This document shows positions 25,490 through 34,248 of a stretch of DNA of 64,000 nt, piece by piece. Source of the stretch: Granulicella arctica (GTDB taxonomy: Bacteria; Acidobacteriota; Terriglobia; Terriglobales; Acidobacteriaceae). The stretch is taken from assembly GCF_025685605.1 (NCBI RefSeq), contig NZ_JAGTUT010000001.1, positions 3,224,001 to 3,288,000 of the forward strand, read 5' to 3'. Each line of letters starts with the position of its first letter. Positions within the stretch are counted from its first letter, which is position 1. The translations under genes and the position numbers were made by a program. The notes beneath the pieces are model-generated. The model did no database searches. It saw nothing but the letters and a program-made list of their open reading frames with translations, and was not told the origin of the DNA.

Positions 25490-26581
25490 ATGAGTGATTT
25501 GTTGCTAACCCATTTTCAGAGTGCTGCCCTTGATCTTCCTAACCGCGTCTGCATGGCGCCGATGACACGAGGGCGGGCGGATAATCCGGGCCACGTTCCG
25601 CCTGAACTTGAGGTGGAGTACTACACGCAGCGGGCTACGGCGGGGCTGTTGATTACGGAAGGAACGCACATCAGCCCGCGGGCGAACGGCTGGGAGAATG
25701 TTCCCGGGATCTATACGCCGGAACAGGTGGCAGGATGGCGGAAGGTTACGGATTCCGTGCACAAGGCGGGCGGGCGAATTTTCTGCCAGCTTTGGCACCA
25801 GGGGCGGATTTCGCATCCGGATCTGCTGGGCGGGGAGTTGCCGCTGGCTCCGTCGGCGATGACGGCCAAGGGCGTGAATGCGTATCTGCGGGGTGGGTAT
25901 GTGCCGTCACCGGTGCCGCAGGCGGCTTCACTGGACGAGGTGCATGGGATGATTGGCGAGTTCCGTCATGCGGCGAAGTGTGCGGCTGAGGCGGGGTTCG
26001 ATGGGGTGGAGATCCATGGGGCGAACGGGTACCTGGTGAATCAGTTCCTATCGGGGCAATCGAACCAGCGGACGGATGAGTATGGCGGGACGATCGAGAA
26101 CAAGGCGCGGTTTCTGTTTGAGGTGCTGGATGCTGTCGGCGAGGTGCTCCCAGCGGGGAGGATTGCGCTGCGGCTATCGCCTTCTATGAACGATATGCAG
26201 GGGATCACGATCGATCCGGAGTTGAACGCTACGTTCGATTATCTTGTGCCGAAGCTGAGCCGGTATGGGCTGGCGTATCTACACTTCCTCAACCCGATGA
26301 AGCCGGTGGATGATGTGCCGTGGGCGGTAGCGGATGTGGCGAAGCACTATCGGCCGATGTATGAGGGGACGCTGATGATCAACAGCGGATTCAATTTTGA
26401 GAGTGGGAACAAGGTGATTGCGGATGGGTTCGCGGACCTGGTCTCGTTTGGGCGACCGTTCATTGCTAACCCCGACCTGGTGAGCCGCTTCCGAAGTGGG
26501 AAGAAGCTGGCGGAAGGGGATAAGGAGACGTTCTACACGCCGGGTGCGGAGGGGTATACGACCTACCCCTCCGCTTCGTAG
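25490..26581 (+). CDS. Alkene reductase, Old Yellow Enzyme family
   Basis: A 363-residue FMN-dependent ene-reductase (NemA type). VCMAPMTRGRA is the N-terminal FMN-binding strand, VEIHGANGYLVNQFL carries the substrate-binding His and Asn, SNQRTDEYGG is the family signature and FGRPFIANPDL the phosphate-binding loop. It reduces C=C bonds of unsaturated carbonyl or nitro compounds with NAD(P)H. It is intact; the eroded tail of a paralogue lies at 61902-62283. Confidence 0.94.
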   Translation: MSDLLLTHFQSAALDLPNRVCMAPMTRGRADNPGHVPPELEVEYYTQRATAGLLITEGTHISPRANGWENVPGIYTPEQVAGWRKVTDSVHKAGGRIFCQLWHQGRISHPDLLGGELPLAPSAMTAKGVNAYLRGGYVPSPVPQAASLDEVHGMIGEFRHAAKCAAEAGFDGVEIHGANGYLVNQFLSGQSNQRTDEYGGTIENKARFLFEVLDAVGEVLPAGRIALRLSPSMNDMQGITIDPELNATFDYLVPKLSRYGLAYLHFLNPMKPVDDVPWAVADVAKHYRPMYEGTLMINSGFNFESGNKVIADGFADLVSFGRPFIANPDLVSRFRSGKKLAEGDKETFYTPGAEGYTTYPSAS

Positions 26582-26584
26582 CGA

Positions 26585-27133
26585 TTACTTGAGGGCTGAT
26601 TCGATTGCGGCGATGACCTCGGGTGAGTCCGGGGTCGTGGCCGGCTCGAAGCGGGTGATGGGTGAGCCGTTGCGGGCGATGAGGAACTTGGTGAAGTTCC
26701 ACTTGATGTCGCCGCCGATGGTGGGGTTTGCGGTCTTGTCGGTGAGGTACTGGTAGAGCGGGGTCTTGTCTGCGCCGAGCACGGAGACCTTCGACATGAT
26801 GGGGAAGGTGACGTGATATTTGCGGTTGCAGAAGGTCTTGATCTCGGCGTCGGTCCCTGACTCCTGGTTGGCGAAGTTGTTGGCGGGAATGCCGACGACG
26901 ACGAGGCCGCGATCCTTGTACTTCTCATAAACGGACTCGAGCGCGGTGTATTGCGGGGTATAACCGCAGGCGCTGGCGACGTTGACGAGGAGGAGAACCT
27001 TGCCCTGATACCTGGCGAGTGTGGTGGGATCGCCGTCGATGGTTTTGAGCTTGTAGGTGTAGACCTGCTTGACTGAACCGGCGATGGCAGCGGTAGTTAT
27101 GCAGAGGAGAAGGGTAAGACAGAACTTGCGCAC
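26585..27133 (-). CDS. Glutathione peroxidase family protein, exported
   Basis: A 182-residue thiol peroxidase. Residues 1-19 are a signal peptide, so the protein is probably periplasmic. The peroxidatic Cys is Cys56 in VNVASACGYTPQY, and the tetrad Trp is in KWNFTKFLI. IPANNFANQESG replaces the usual PCNQFGGQEPG, so the Cys of that loop, which acts as the resolving Cys in many thioredoxin-dependent members, is absent. It is tail to tail with the alkene reductase, three bases apart. Confidence 0.92.
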   Translation of the reverse strand: MRKFCLTLLLCITTAAIAGSVKQVYTYKLKTIDGDPTTLARYQGKVLLLVNVASACGYTPQYTALESVYEKYKDRGLVVVGIPANNFANQESGTDAEIKTFCNRKYHVTFPIMSKVSVLGADKTPLYQYLTDKTANPTIGGDIKWNFTKFLIARNGSPITRFEPATTPDSPEVIAAIESALK

Positions 27134-27172
27134 GAGAGCCTCCAGTGAAGGATTAACTGTAGCAGGAGGGTG

Positions 27173-28120
27173 TTACGCGGTGGTGATGAGCTTGCAGAGA
27201 TGGAAGAGGCGTTTTGCCTGAGCGACGTCGAGGCCGATTTGCGCTTTGAGGGCTTCGGGATTGGGCCAGCGGATCTCCGGGCGGAGACGCTTGAGGAAGG
27301 TCAGGCGGAGGGGCGTGGCTTCGTCGAGGGCGATGGGGTGAAAGTTGAGGAGGTGGGACTCTACGGTGAAGGAGTCGGCACCGAAGGTGGGGCGGTTGCC
27401 GATGTTGGTGACGGCTTCGAAGAGTTCTGTTCCGACCTGGAGGGTGGTGACGTAGACGCCATTGGCGGGGAGGAGTTCCGGGTACGGGGCGAGATTGATG
27501 GTGGGGACGGTGAAGCGGGTGCCGTAGCCGCGACCGGGGGCGGGTGTGCTGTCGATGGAGAAGGGGCGGCCGAGGAGCGCGCGGACCGATGCTACTTCGC
27601 CTGCGGCGATGAGTTTGCGGATGCGGCTTGAGGAGACAACCTGTTGGCGGAGGATCTGCGGGGCGAAGACGCGGACCTTGAAGTCGAACTCGGCGCCTAG
27701 CTGCTGGAGGCCGTCGATGCCGGACTCGGCCTGATAGCCGAAGCGGAAGTTTTCACCCTCGTGGACCTCGGTGGCGCGGGCTGCCTGCTTGAGGACGGTG
27801 TCGGCGAAGGTGCGAGCGGAGAGGCGGGAGAAGGTGTCGTCGAAGGGGAGGACGAGGGTGGCGTCGATGCCGGTGGCTGCGAGGAGTTCGAGCTTGCGAG
27901 AGAGTGGGGTGATGAGGGCAGGCGGCGCTTCGGGACGAAGGACGCGGGCCGGGTGCGGGTCGAAGGTGATGGCGAGGGATCTCTGATTGAGGGTGCGAGC
28001 GCGGGCGATGACCTCTGCGATGACCCAGCAGTGGCCACGGTGGACGCCGTCGAAGTTGCCGATGGTGGCGATGGTGGGGCCGTAGTCCGCGAGTTCTGCG
28101 AGGGTGTGGAAGATTTTCAT
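27173..28120 (-). CDS. ribF: Bifunctional riboflavin kinase/FAD synthetase
   Basis: A 315-residue RibF. The adenylyltransferase half has IGNFDGVHRGHCWVI near residue 17 and SSSRIRKLI at its end. The C-terminal flavokinase half has the GRGYGTRFTVPTINL glycine-rich ATP site and GVYVTTLQV. It makes FMN and FAD. The gene follows the MBL-fold gene by one base, so they are a tight operon. Confidence 0.95.
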   Translation of the reverse strand: MKIFHTLAELADYGPTIATIGNFDGVHRGHCWVIAEVIARARTLNQRSLAITFDPHPARVLRPEAPPALITPLSRKLELLAATGIDATLVLPFDDTFSRLSARTFADTVLKQAARATEVHEGENFRFGYQAESGIDGLQQLGAEFDFKVRVFAPQILRQQVVSSSRIRKLIAAGEVASVRALLGRPFSIDSTPAPGRGYGTRFTVPTINLAPYPELLPANGVYVTTLQVGTELFEAVTNIGNRPTFGADSFTVESHLLNFHPIALDEATPLRLTFLKRLRPEIRWPNPEALKAQIGLDVAQAKRLFHLCKLITTA

Positions 28121-28121
28121 A

Positions 28122-28907
28122 TCAGGCGATCTCGAAGGTGAGTTGGAGGCCGTCGTAGGCGAGGCGGATGTTGGGCGGAAGGATGGCGTTGGTGGCTTCG
28201 TGATCGAGGTCGTGACTCATGTGGGTGAAGAAGGCGCGTTTGGGCTTGAGCTGTTCGACGAAGGCTATGGATTTGTCGAGGTGTGAGTGGCTGAAGTGCG
28301 GATCGCGACGGAGCGCGTCGATGATGAGGATGTCTAAATCCTGGAGGAGGGGAATGCTCTCCAGCGGAAGGTCGCTCATGTCGGTGAGGTAGGCGGCGGT
28401 TCCGAAACGATAGCCGGTAGTGTGAAGGCGCCCGTGGAGGAGAGGGATGCGCTGGAAGAAGGCTCCAAAGAGCGGGACACCGGCGCCGGGGGTGAGGTCG
28501 AGGCGGTGGATCTCGACGCGGGCGCTGGTGGAGTTGCGATGCTCGGACTTGAAGGTGTAGTTGAAGATGCGCTCGAGGCCCAGGGCGGTGGAGTCGTCGG
28601 CGTAGAGGGGCAGGTTTTCCTTGAGGAGAAAGGAGAGGGGACGAAGGTCATCCATGCCGAGGACGTGATCGGCGTGGCCGTGGGTGTAGAAGACGGCGTC
28701 GACGCGGCGGATGTTTTCGCGGAGGGCCTGGGCGTGGAAGTCGGGGCCGGTGTCGATGAGGACGGTGTGGTGGTCGTACTCGATGCGGATGGAGGGTCGG
28801 GTGCGGCGATTATGGGGGTCGGTGGAGGTGCAGACGGCGCAGGTGCAGCCGAGGGTGGGAACGCCCATGGAGGTGCCGGTGCCGAGGAAGGTGAGGGTGG
28901 CCTGCAT
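28122..28907 (-). CDS. MBL-fold metallo-hydrolase (PhnP/YycJ-like)
   Basis: A 261-residue metallo-beta-lactamase-fold enzyme. TFLGTGTSMGVPTLGCTCAVC near the N-terminus has clustered Cys residues as in PhnP-type phosphodiesterases. The metal motif is THGHADHVLGMDDL, with a further DAL and HSHLDKS near the C-terminus. Likely substrate is a cyclic phosphate or nucleotide diester. It is the first gene of the pair with ribF; the functional link is not obvious. Confidence 0.87.
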   Translation of the reverse strand: MQATLTFLGTGTSMGVPTLGCTCAVCTSTDPHNRRTRPSIRIEYDHHTVLIDTGPDFHAQALRENIRRVDAVFYTHGHADHVLGMDDLRPLSFLLKENLPLYADDSTALGLERIFNYTFKSEHRNSTSARVEIHRLDLTPGAGVPLFGAFFQRIPLLHGRLHTTGYRFGTAAYLTDMSDLPLESIPLLQDLDILIIDALRRDPHFSHSHLDKSIAFVEQLKPKRAFFTHMSHDLDHEATNAILPPNIRLAYDGLQLTFEIA

Positions 28908-29007
28908 GGGTGGGTTAGGGACTCTCGGCGGGAAGCCGTCTGTATCGATGTGGGTAGTGGCACGGATTAGACCATGCCACTCCGGGGTTTCGATTTGCTG
29001 GCAGAGT

Positions 29008-29655
29008 TTAGCGGACGATGCTGGGGCCGCTTTGACCGGGGCGACCAGGGGTTCCCTGGGCTTTGGACGCGGCAGAGCGGGAGAGAGCCTGGGTCACTTC
29101 GAGGAAGGCTACGCGCAGCTCGAAGATGGCGCTTTCGAGGAGGCGGGTTTCGGCCTCGGAGAGATTGTTAGCGGTCTTATCTTCGAGGACGGCGAGCATG
29201 TCGATGCTCTGGCGGGCTCCCATGAGGTCGACGCGCGGCTGCTCGCCTTCGGGGGTGTTGCCGCCGAGCTGCATGACGGCCGTCATGTAGACGGACTGGA
29301 CGAGGCCGTCGAAGGTCATCTGGGGGAGATGGTCCATGCCGGGGTTGGCGGCGCGAATGGCTACGTCGAGGCGATCGGCGGTCTGCTCGTAGGCGAACTT
29401 GGCCTGGCTAGTCTGCTCGGGGGTGAGGGCGGGCGGCAGATCTTCCTGCTGATCGGTGGCTGGCGGCTCGACGCCGGGGGTGTCATCGGCTGCGGAGATC
29501 GGTGTCGGTGCGGCGACGGGCTCGGGACCAGAGGGGATGGCGTGCTCAGGGCGGGGCTCACGCTCGGGGGAGGGGTCAGCGTCGGGGCGGGGTTCGCCGT
29601 CGAGGGTGAACTTGCGGCGGTCGGTGACGACGAAGGGCTTATTTTGCTCGGACAT
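29008..29655 (-). CDS. DUF1844 domain protein
   Basis: About 215 residues from the ATG at 29655; a start at 29670 would add MKRDA. The first 100 residues are a Pro/Asp/Glu/Ala-rich disordered region. The DUF1844 core spans about 120-205 (DHLPQMTFDGLVQSVYMTAV, PRVDLMGARQSIDMLAVLEDKT, LLESAIFELRVAFLE). The family is widespread and of unknown biochemical role. The long acidic N-terminal extension is longer than usual. Confidence 0.85.
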   Translation of the reverse strand: MSEQNKPFVVTDRRKFTLDGEPRPDADPSPEREPRPEHAIPSGPEPVAAPTPISAADDTPGVEPPATDQQEDLPPALTPEQTSQAKFAYEQTADRLDVAIRAANPGMDHLPQMTFDGLVQSVYMTAVMQLGGNTPEGEQPRVDLMGARQSIDMLAVLEDKTANNLSEAETRLLESAIFELRVAFLEVTQALSRSAASKAQGTPGRPGQSGPSIVR

Positions 29656-29722
29656 GGCGTCTCTTTTCAATGTGTCTTGGAACTGGGATGCGGTTTACAG
29701 AGCAACAGCGCGGCAAAGCGCC

Positions 29723-29752
29723 GACCCTTCGGCCTTGCTCAGGATGACAGAT
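29723..29752. repeat. Short dispersed repeat, type B
   Basis: ACCCTTCGGCCTTGCTCAGG (29724-29743) continuing ATGACAG matches the type B copy at 12722-12748. The conserved tract CTCAGgATGACAG overlaps the last codons of ygfZ, just as the other copy overlaps the end of kdsB. Confidence 0.6.
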
Positions 29753-30755
29753 TTACAGGAAGCGTGATGGCTTGAATTTCGATACCGGCGCAGGTGAGGG
29801 CGGCGTTACGGTCGAGGGCTTCGCGGCGAATATAGCCGAGGCCGAGGTGCTGGATGCCGGTTGGGAGCGAGATGGCGGCGATGCTGGTGAGTTCGCCTAC
29901 GGGCTTGCCGTCGGCCTCGATGGGGGTGCCCGGAGCGGCGGTTCCGGCGAGACGAAAGCCTGTGAAGGTACGGTGGACGTTGCCGCGGGAGCGGATGCGC
30001 TCGACGATCTCCTGACCGAGGTAGCAGCCCTTGGCGAAGTGAAGGGCGCGGGTCTGGGCGGTCTCCTGGGGGAGCTCTTTGGCTGTCTCGGTGTTGCGAA
30101 TGTCGGTGCCGTAAAGGGGTGTGCCTTCGAGGATGCGGAGGGACTCGAGTGCTTCGGGAGTTGCGGTGTCTGCGCCTGCGTTGGTGAGGGCGGCGGTAAG
30201 GGATTCGGCGGTGGCGTCGTCGGTCCAGAGTTCAAAGCGCGGAACGACAGGGCCATGAGTGCCGACGAGGACGACGGCAGATTCATGCCAACGTACGCTT
30301 TGAAGCGACAGAGCGCCGGGAACTTCAAGGCCGAGCTGGGCTAGAAGCTCAGGAGCTTTCGGGCCAACCAGGGCAACGCCGGTGAGGGTTGCGGTGATGT
30401 CGGTGAGCTCGACGTCGTCCATGATGATGAAGCGGTCGAGGGTGGCGGCGAGGCCTGGGATCTGGGTGCGGTCGGTCTGGAGGAGGATGCTCTCTGGCTG
30501 GGCGAAGGCGTAGGCGGTGCCCTGGATGCGGCCCTGGGCGGAGAGGATGAAGTTGTAGTTACCTTCGCCGGGCTTGAGCTCCTGAATGGAGTTGGTGACC
30601 ATGCCGTTGAGCCAGCGGACGCGGTCTTCGCCGGTCACGCTGATCCAGCCCAGGTGGTTGAGCGGGGCGACGCCAGCGCCGTATAGCAGGGTTTGAAGCT
30701 GCGCCTCCTGTGAGGCGGGGACGGCGTCGGATTTGATTTCTGCGGTCAGGCTCAT
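29739..30755 (-). CDS. ygfZ: Folate-binding YgfZ-like protein
   Basis: About 338 residues from the ATG at 30755; an earlier GTG at 30785 would abut the divergent gene and is less likely. FAKGCYLGQEIVERI carries the family's KGCYxGQE motif with its essential Cys, and RVRWLNGMVTN is the N-terminal folate-site motif. YgfZ proteins bind tetrahydrofolate and help repair or mature iron-sulfur enzymes. It faces the DUF1844 gene start across the type B repeat on the same strand. Confidence 0.9.
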   Translation of the reverse strand: MSLTAEIKSDAVPASQEAQLQTLLYGAGVAPLNHLGWISVTGEDRVRWLNGMVTNSIQELKPGEGNYNFILSAQGRIQGTAYAFAQPESILLQTDRTQIPGLAATLDRFIIMDDVELTDITATLTGVALVGPKAPELLAQLGLEVPGALSLQSVRWHESAVVLVGTHGPVVPRFELWTDDATAESLTAALTNAGADTATPEALESLRILEGTPLYGTDIRNTETAKELPQETAQTRALHFAKGCYLGQEIVERIRSRGNVHRTFTGFRLAGTAAPGTPIEADGKPVGELTSIAAISLPTGIQHLGLGYIRREALDRNAALTCAGIEIQAITLPVNLSS

Positions 30756-30839
30756 AGCGGACGAGGGTGCAAGTTCTGCGTACACTTGATTATAGCGAGG
30801 TCTTCGGTGGGGTCTGGTGTGTCGGGTAGCGGTGTGTGG

Positions 30840-32327
30840 ATGCGGGTGGTGGCGGGCGCGGCGTTGGCTACTACGGGAATGATTGCGTTTGGGCAGGCGG
30901 CTCCCGCGGATGCGAAGCCAAAGGTAGAGCCGCGGATTACGAAGGAGCAGGCTAAGGAGCTATTCCGGTCTGTGGATGAGATTCTTGCGTTCGTGAGTAC
31001 CGATACCAAGCTGCCGATCGAGCACCCGGTGAAGCGAGTGATGATCTCGCGGGATCAGGTGAACAAGTACCTGACGCAAAAGTTTAATGAGGATGAGGGA
31101 ACGAAGCGGCTGGAGCGGTCGGAGATTGTGCTGAAGAAGTTTGGGCTGCTGGACCGGGACTTTCACCTTGGGCCGTTCCTGGTGACGCTGCTGACGGAGC
31201 AGATCGCGGGCTTCTACGACAACAAGACGAAGACTGTGAACCTGCTGGATTGGATACAGCCGGAGGAGCAGAAGCCGGTGCTGGCGCACGAACTGACGCA
31301 TGCGCTGCAGGACCAGAAGGTTGGGCTGACGAAGTGGTCTGAGGCGAGCGAGCACGGGGTGGCGAAGAACTCGCAGGAGGATACGAAGCATATCCAGACG
31401 GACGAGGCGGAGACGGCGCGCGAGGCGGTAGCGGAGGGACAGGCGATGGTGAGCTTTGTCGACTACACGCTGAAGCCTGCGGGAAAGACGCTGCTCGATG
31501 CTCCAGAGCTGGCGGATCGTTTTAAGGAGGCGGCTGCGGATACAAGTGGGTCGCCGGTGCTGGCGCGGGCTCCGCTGCTGCTGCAGGAGTCGCTGCTGTT
31601 TCCGTATAGCGAGGGATTGAGCTTCGAAGAGGCGGTGATGGTGAAGGCGGGACGTGAGGCGGCGTTTGCGGGCGTGCTGGCGAATCCACCCTCGTCGAGC
31701 TTTGAGATTATGCATCCTGCGGCGTACCTGGGCCATGTGCCGGTGCCGACGCTGCGGCTGCCGGACATTCATCCGCTGCTGGATGCGGAGTACACGCCGT
31801 ATGACGTGGGCGTGATGGGCGAACTGGATGTGAAGATGCTGACGGAGTTGTTTGCGGGGCATGAGGTTTCGGCTGCGATTACGCCTGCGTGGGACGGTGG
31901 CATCTACTTTGCGGCGCAGAAGAAGTCTGCTGTGACGGCCGCGGAGAAGGAGTCGACGGCTTCGCTGGGTTTGCTGTACTACTCGCGGTGGAAGAGTGCG
32001 AAGGCTGCGCAGGCGTTTATGCAGGTATATGCGGGACAGTTGGCGCGGAAGTACTCGGGCGTGGTTCGTCGCAATAAGGATGAGGCAGACGCGGGAGAGC
32101 AAATTTACTCGACCAATGAGGGCGATGTGCTGCTGTCGATTACGGGCGAGGGCGTTTTCATCGGTGAGGGATTTCCGCTCGCGCTGTCGCGGACGCTGCG
32201 GGATAAGGTTGCGGGAGCGCAGTCGAGTGGACCGCTCCAGCTGGCTGCCGTGCCGATGCGTGAGCCTGCGATGGGACTGGTGCAGATGATGGGATCGTTT
32301 GGGATGATGAAGGTTGCGGTTCGTTGA
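30840..32327 (+). CDS. Exported HExxH metallopeptidase-like protein
   Basis: About 495 residues from the ATG at 30840. An N-terminal signal-like segment ([17 protein letters not shown]) precedes the mature chain. [12 protein letters not shown] gives the zinc motif HELTH, and [12 protein letters not shown] about 45 residues later supplies the probable third ligand Glu, a gluzincin arrangement. Upstream is [17 protein letters not shown]. The C-terminal 200 residues resemble no family I know. It is a putative envelope peptidase; no neighbour identifies its substrate. Divergent from ygfZ, with a gap of about 84 bases. Confidence 0.8.
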   Translation: MRVVAGAALATTGMIAFGQAAPADAKPKVEPRITKEQAKELFRSVDEILAFVSTDTKLPIEHPVKRVMISRDQVNKYLTQKFNEDEGTKRLERSEIVLKKFGLLDRDFHLGPFLVTLLTEQIAGFYDNKTKTVNLLDWIQPEEQKPVLAHELTHALQDQKVGLTKWSEASEHGVAKNSQEDTKHIQTDEAETAREAVAEGQAMVSFVDYTLKPAGKTLLDAPELADRFKEAAADTSGSPVLARAPLLLQESLLFPYSEGLSFEEAVMVKAGREAAFAGVLANPPSSSFEIMHPAAYLGHVPVPTLRLPDIHPLLDAEYTPYDVGVMGELDVKMLTELFAGHEVSAAITPAWDGGIYFAAQKKSAVTAAEKESTASLGLLYYSRWKSAKAAQAFMQVYAGQLARKYSGVVRRNKDEADAGEQIYSTNEGDVLLSITGEGVFIGEGFPLALSRTLRDKVAGAQSSGPLQLAAVPMREPAMGLVQMMGSFGMMKVAVR

Positions 32328-32376
32328 ACGATATACTTTTCGTGGACAAAGCTGGTTGAGTTTCAAGGAGATTGCG

Positions 32377-33237
32377 TTGCAGAAGGCAGAGATTGGCATT
32401 ATCGGCGGCAGCGGTTTGTATGCGATGCCCGGGCTTGAGAATATTCGTGAAGAGCGCATTGAGACACCGTTTGGTGAACCATCGGATGCGTTTGTGCTTG
32501 GTGATCTTGAGGGTCGCAAGGTGGCGTTTCTTGCGCGGCATGGACGTGGACATAAGCTGCTGCCTTCGGAGCTAAATTTCCGGGCTAACATTTACGGGAT
32601 GAAGGTGCTCGGTGTGGAGCGGATTCTTTCTGCGTCGGCCGTTGGATCGTTGAAGGAAGAGCACAAGCCTACAGACTTCGTGATGCCAGACCAGTTTATT
32701 GACCGTACCTATGCGCGGATCTCAACCTTCTTTGGAGATGGGATTGTGGCGCATGTTGGATTTGGCGATCCGGTGTGCGGGACGATCGTGAAGACGTTCG
32801 CAACGGCCTGTGAGACGGTGGGCGTGGTCGGCAAAAGCGGCGGGACGTATGTGTGTATGGAAGGGCCGCAGTTTTCTACGCGTGCTGAATCGAACCTCTA
32901 CCGCAGTTGGGGTGCGGACGTGATTGGCATGACGAACCTGCAGGAGGCCAAGCTGGCCCGCGAGGCGGAGATCTGCTACGCGACGATGGCGATGGTGACG
33001 GACTATGACTGCTGGCGCGAGGGGCATGACGACGTGACGGTCGACCAGGTGGTGGCGGTCCTGCATCAGAATGCTGAGAACGCGGCGAAGGTTGTGAAAG
33101 CGGCGGTTGCGGGAATGCCGACGGAGCGTACGTGTGCGTGCGCTTCAGCGATGAAATATGCAGTGTTGACCGATCCGAAGGCTATACCTGCGGCTACTCG
33201 GGAGAAGCTGTCGCTGCTCCTTGGGAAGTATCTGTAG
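32377..33237 (+). CDS. mtnP: S-methyl-5'-thioadenosine phosphorylase
   Basis: About 286 residues. [15 protein letters not shown] and [20 protein letters not shown] are the phosphate-binding motifs; [12 protein letters not shown] and [19 protein letters not shown] are purine-site motifs of the MTAP branch. The TTG at 32377 with AAGGAG six bases upstream is preferred to an upstream in-frame start at 32314, which would overlap the previous gene. It cleaves methylthioadenosine to adenine and methylthioribose 1-phosphate. A PfkB kinase follows. Confidence 0.93.
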   Translation: MQKAEIGIIGGSGLYAMPGLENIREERIETPFGEPSDAFVLGDLEGRKVAFLARHGRGHKLLPSELNFRANIYGMKVLGVERILSASAVGSLKEEHKPTDFVMPDQFIDRTYARISTFFGDGIVAHVGFGDPVCGTIVKTFATACETVGVVGKSGGTYVCMEGPQFSTRAESNLYRSWGADVIGMTNLQEAKLAREAEICYATMAMVTDYDCWREGHDDVTVDQVVAVLHQNAENAAKVVKAAVAGMPTERTCACASAMKYAVLTDPKAIPAATREKLSLLLGKYL

Positions 33238-33303
33238 CGGTATTGGTTACAAGTGTTCACGCAACGAAAATTTGAAGTTCCGCGACGCGGGGAAGACGGT
33301 TTG

Positions 33304-34248
33304 ATGGCGATTCTGGTGGTTGGTTCGGTGGCGTTCGACAGCATTGAGACGCCGCATGGCAAGGTGGATCATGTTCTTGGGGGGGCGGCTACGCACTTCT
33401 CACTGGCCGCAAGCTTCTTTACCGACGTGCGCGTGATCGGGGTGGTCGGCGAGGACTTTACGCCAGCCGACGAGGCTGTGATGACGCGGCGTGGAGTCAA
33501 CACACTTGGCATTGAGCATGCTGCCGGGTTGAGCTTTCATTGGACGGGCGAGTACTCGGGCAGCTTGAATGAGGCGAAGACGCTGGGTACGGACCTGAAT
33601 GTCTTTGCTACGTTCGAGCCGAAGATTCCGTCGGCTTACCAGGATAGTGAGTACCTGTTTCTGGCGAACATCGACCCCGTGTTGCAGGCGCGTGTGCGGA
33701 AGCAGATGCCGGGCGTGAAGATGGTCTGCGGCGATACGATGAACTACTGGATTGCGGATCATGGCGCGAATCTTGCGGTGGTGTTGCGCGAGTTGGATGT
33801 GCTACTGATCAATGATGGCGAGGCGCGGATGTTGTCGGGTGAGCAGAACCCGGTGAAGGCGGCGCACGCTGTGATGGCGATGGGACCGAAGGCGCTGGTG
33901 GTGAAGCATGGCGAATACGGGGCTACGGCGTTCTTCAGCGATCGGGCGTTTGCTGGTGTCGAGAGCGTGACGGTGCCGTTCCGTGCACCAGCGCTGCCGA
34001 TGTCGGAGGTGGTTGATCCAACGGGTGCTGGTGATTCGTTTGCGGGCGGGTTCTATGGGTACATTGCTTCGCAGCCCAAGCTGACACCTACCGTGTTTCG
34101 GACGGCGATGTTTTATGGCGGCGTGATGGGTTCATTCGCGGTCGAGAAGTTTGGCACGGAACGGCTGCAGGCGCTGACGCGTGAAGAGATCGAGGAGCGC
34201 TTCCGGCTCTTCCGGGAGATGTCGCATCTTGAAGCCTCGGTCGCCTAG
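33304..34248 (+). CDS. PfkB-family sugar/nucleoside kinase
   Basis: About 314 residues from the ATG at 33304. The N-terminal VVGSVAFDSIETPHGKVDHVLGG-type segment has the Gly-Gly hinge of the ribokinase family, and DPTGAGDSFAGGFYG is the C-terminal anion-hole motif with the catalytic Asp. Substrate unknown. Lying 66 bases after mtnP, it may act in purine-nucleoside or methylthioribose salvage, which is inference. Its 3' end overlaps the next gene. Confidence 0.9.
   Translation: MAILVVGSVAFDSIETPHGKVDHVLGGAATHFSLAASFFTDVRVIGVVGEDFTPADEAVMTRRGVNTLGIEHAAGLSFHWTGEYSGSLNEAKTLGTDLNVFATFEPKIPSAYQDSEYLFLANIDPVLQARVRKQMPGVKMVCGDTMNYWIADHGANLAVVLRELDVLLINDGEARMLSGEQNPVKAAHAVMAMGPKALVVKHGEYGATAFFSDRAFAGVESVTVPFRAPALPMSEVVDPTGAGDSFAGGFYGYIASQPKLTPTVFRTAMFYGGVMGSFAVEKFGTERLQALTREEIEERFRLFREMSHLEASVA

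Noticed and set aside
30960..32591. Long minus-strand open frame opposite the HExxH protein and mtnP
   Set aside because: Same Arg/Leu/His-rich shadow composition, crossing two clear plus-strand genes.
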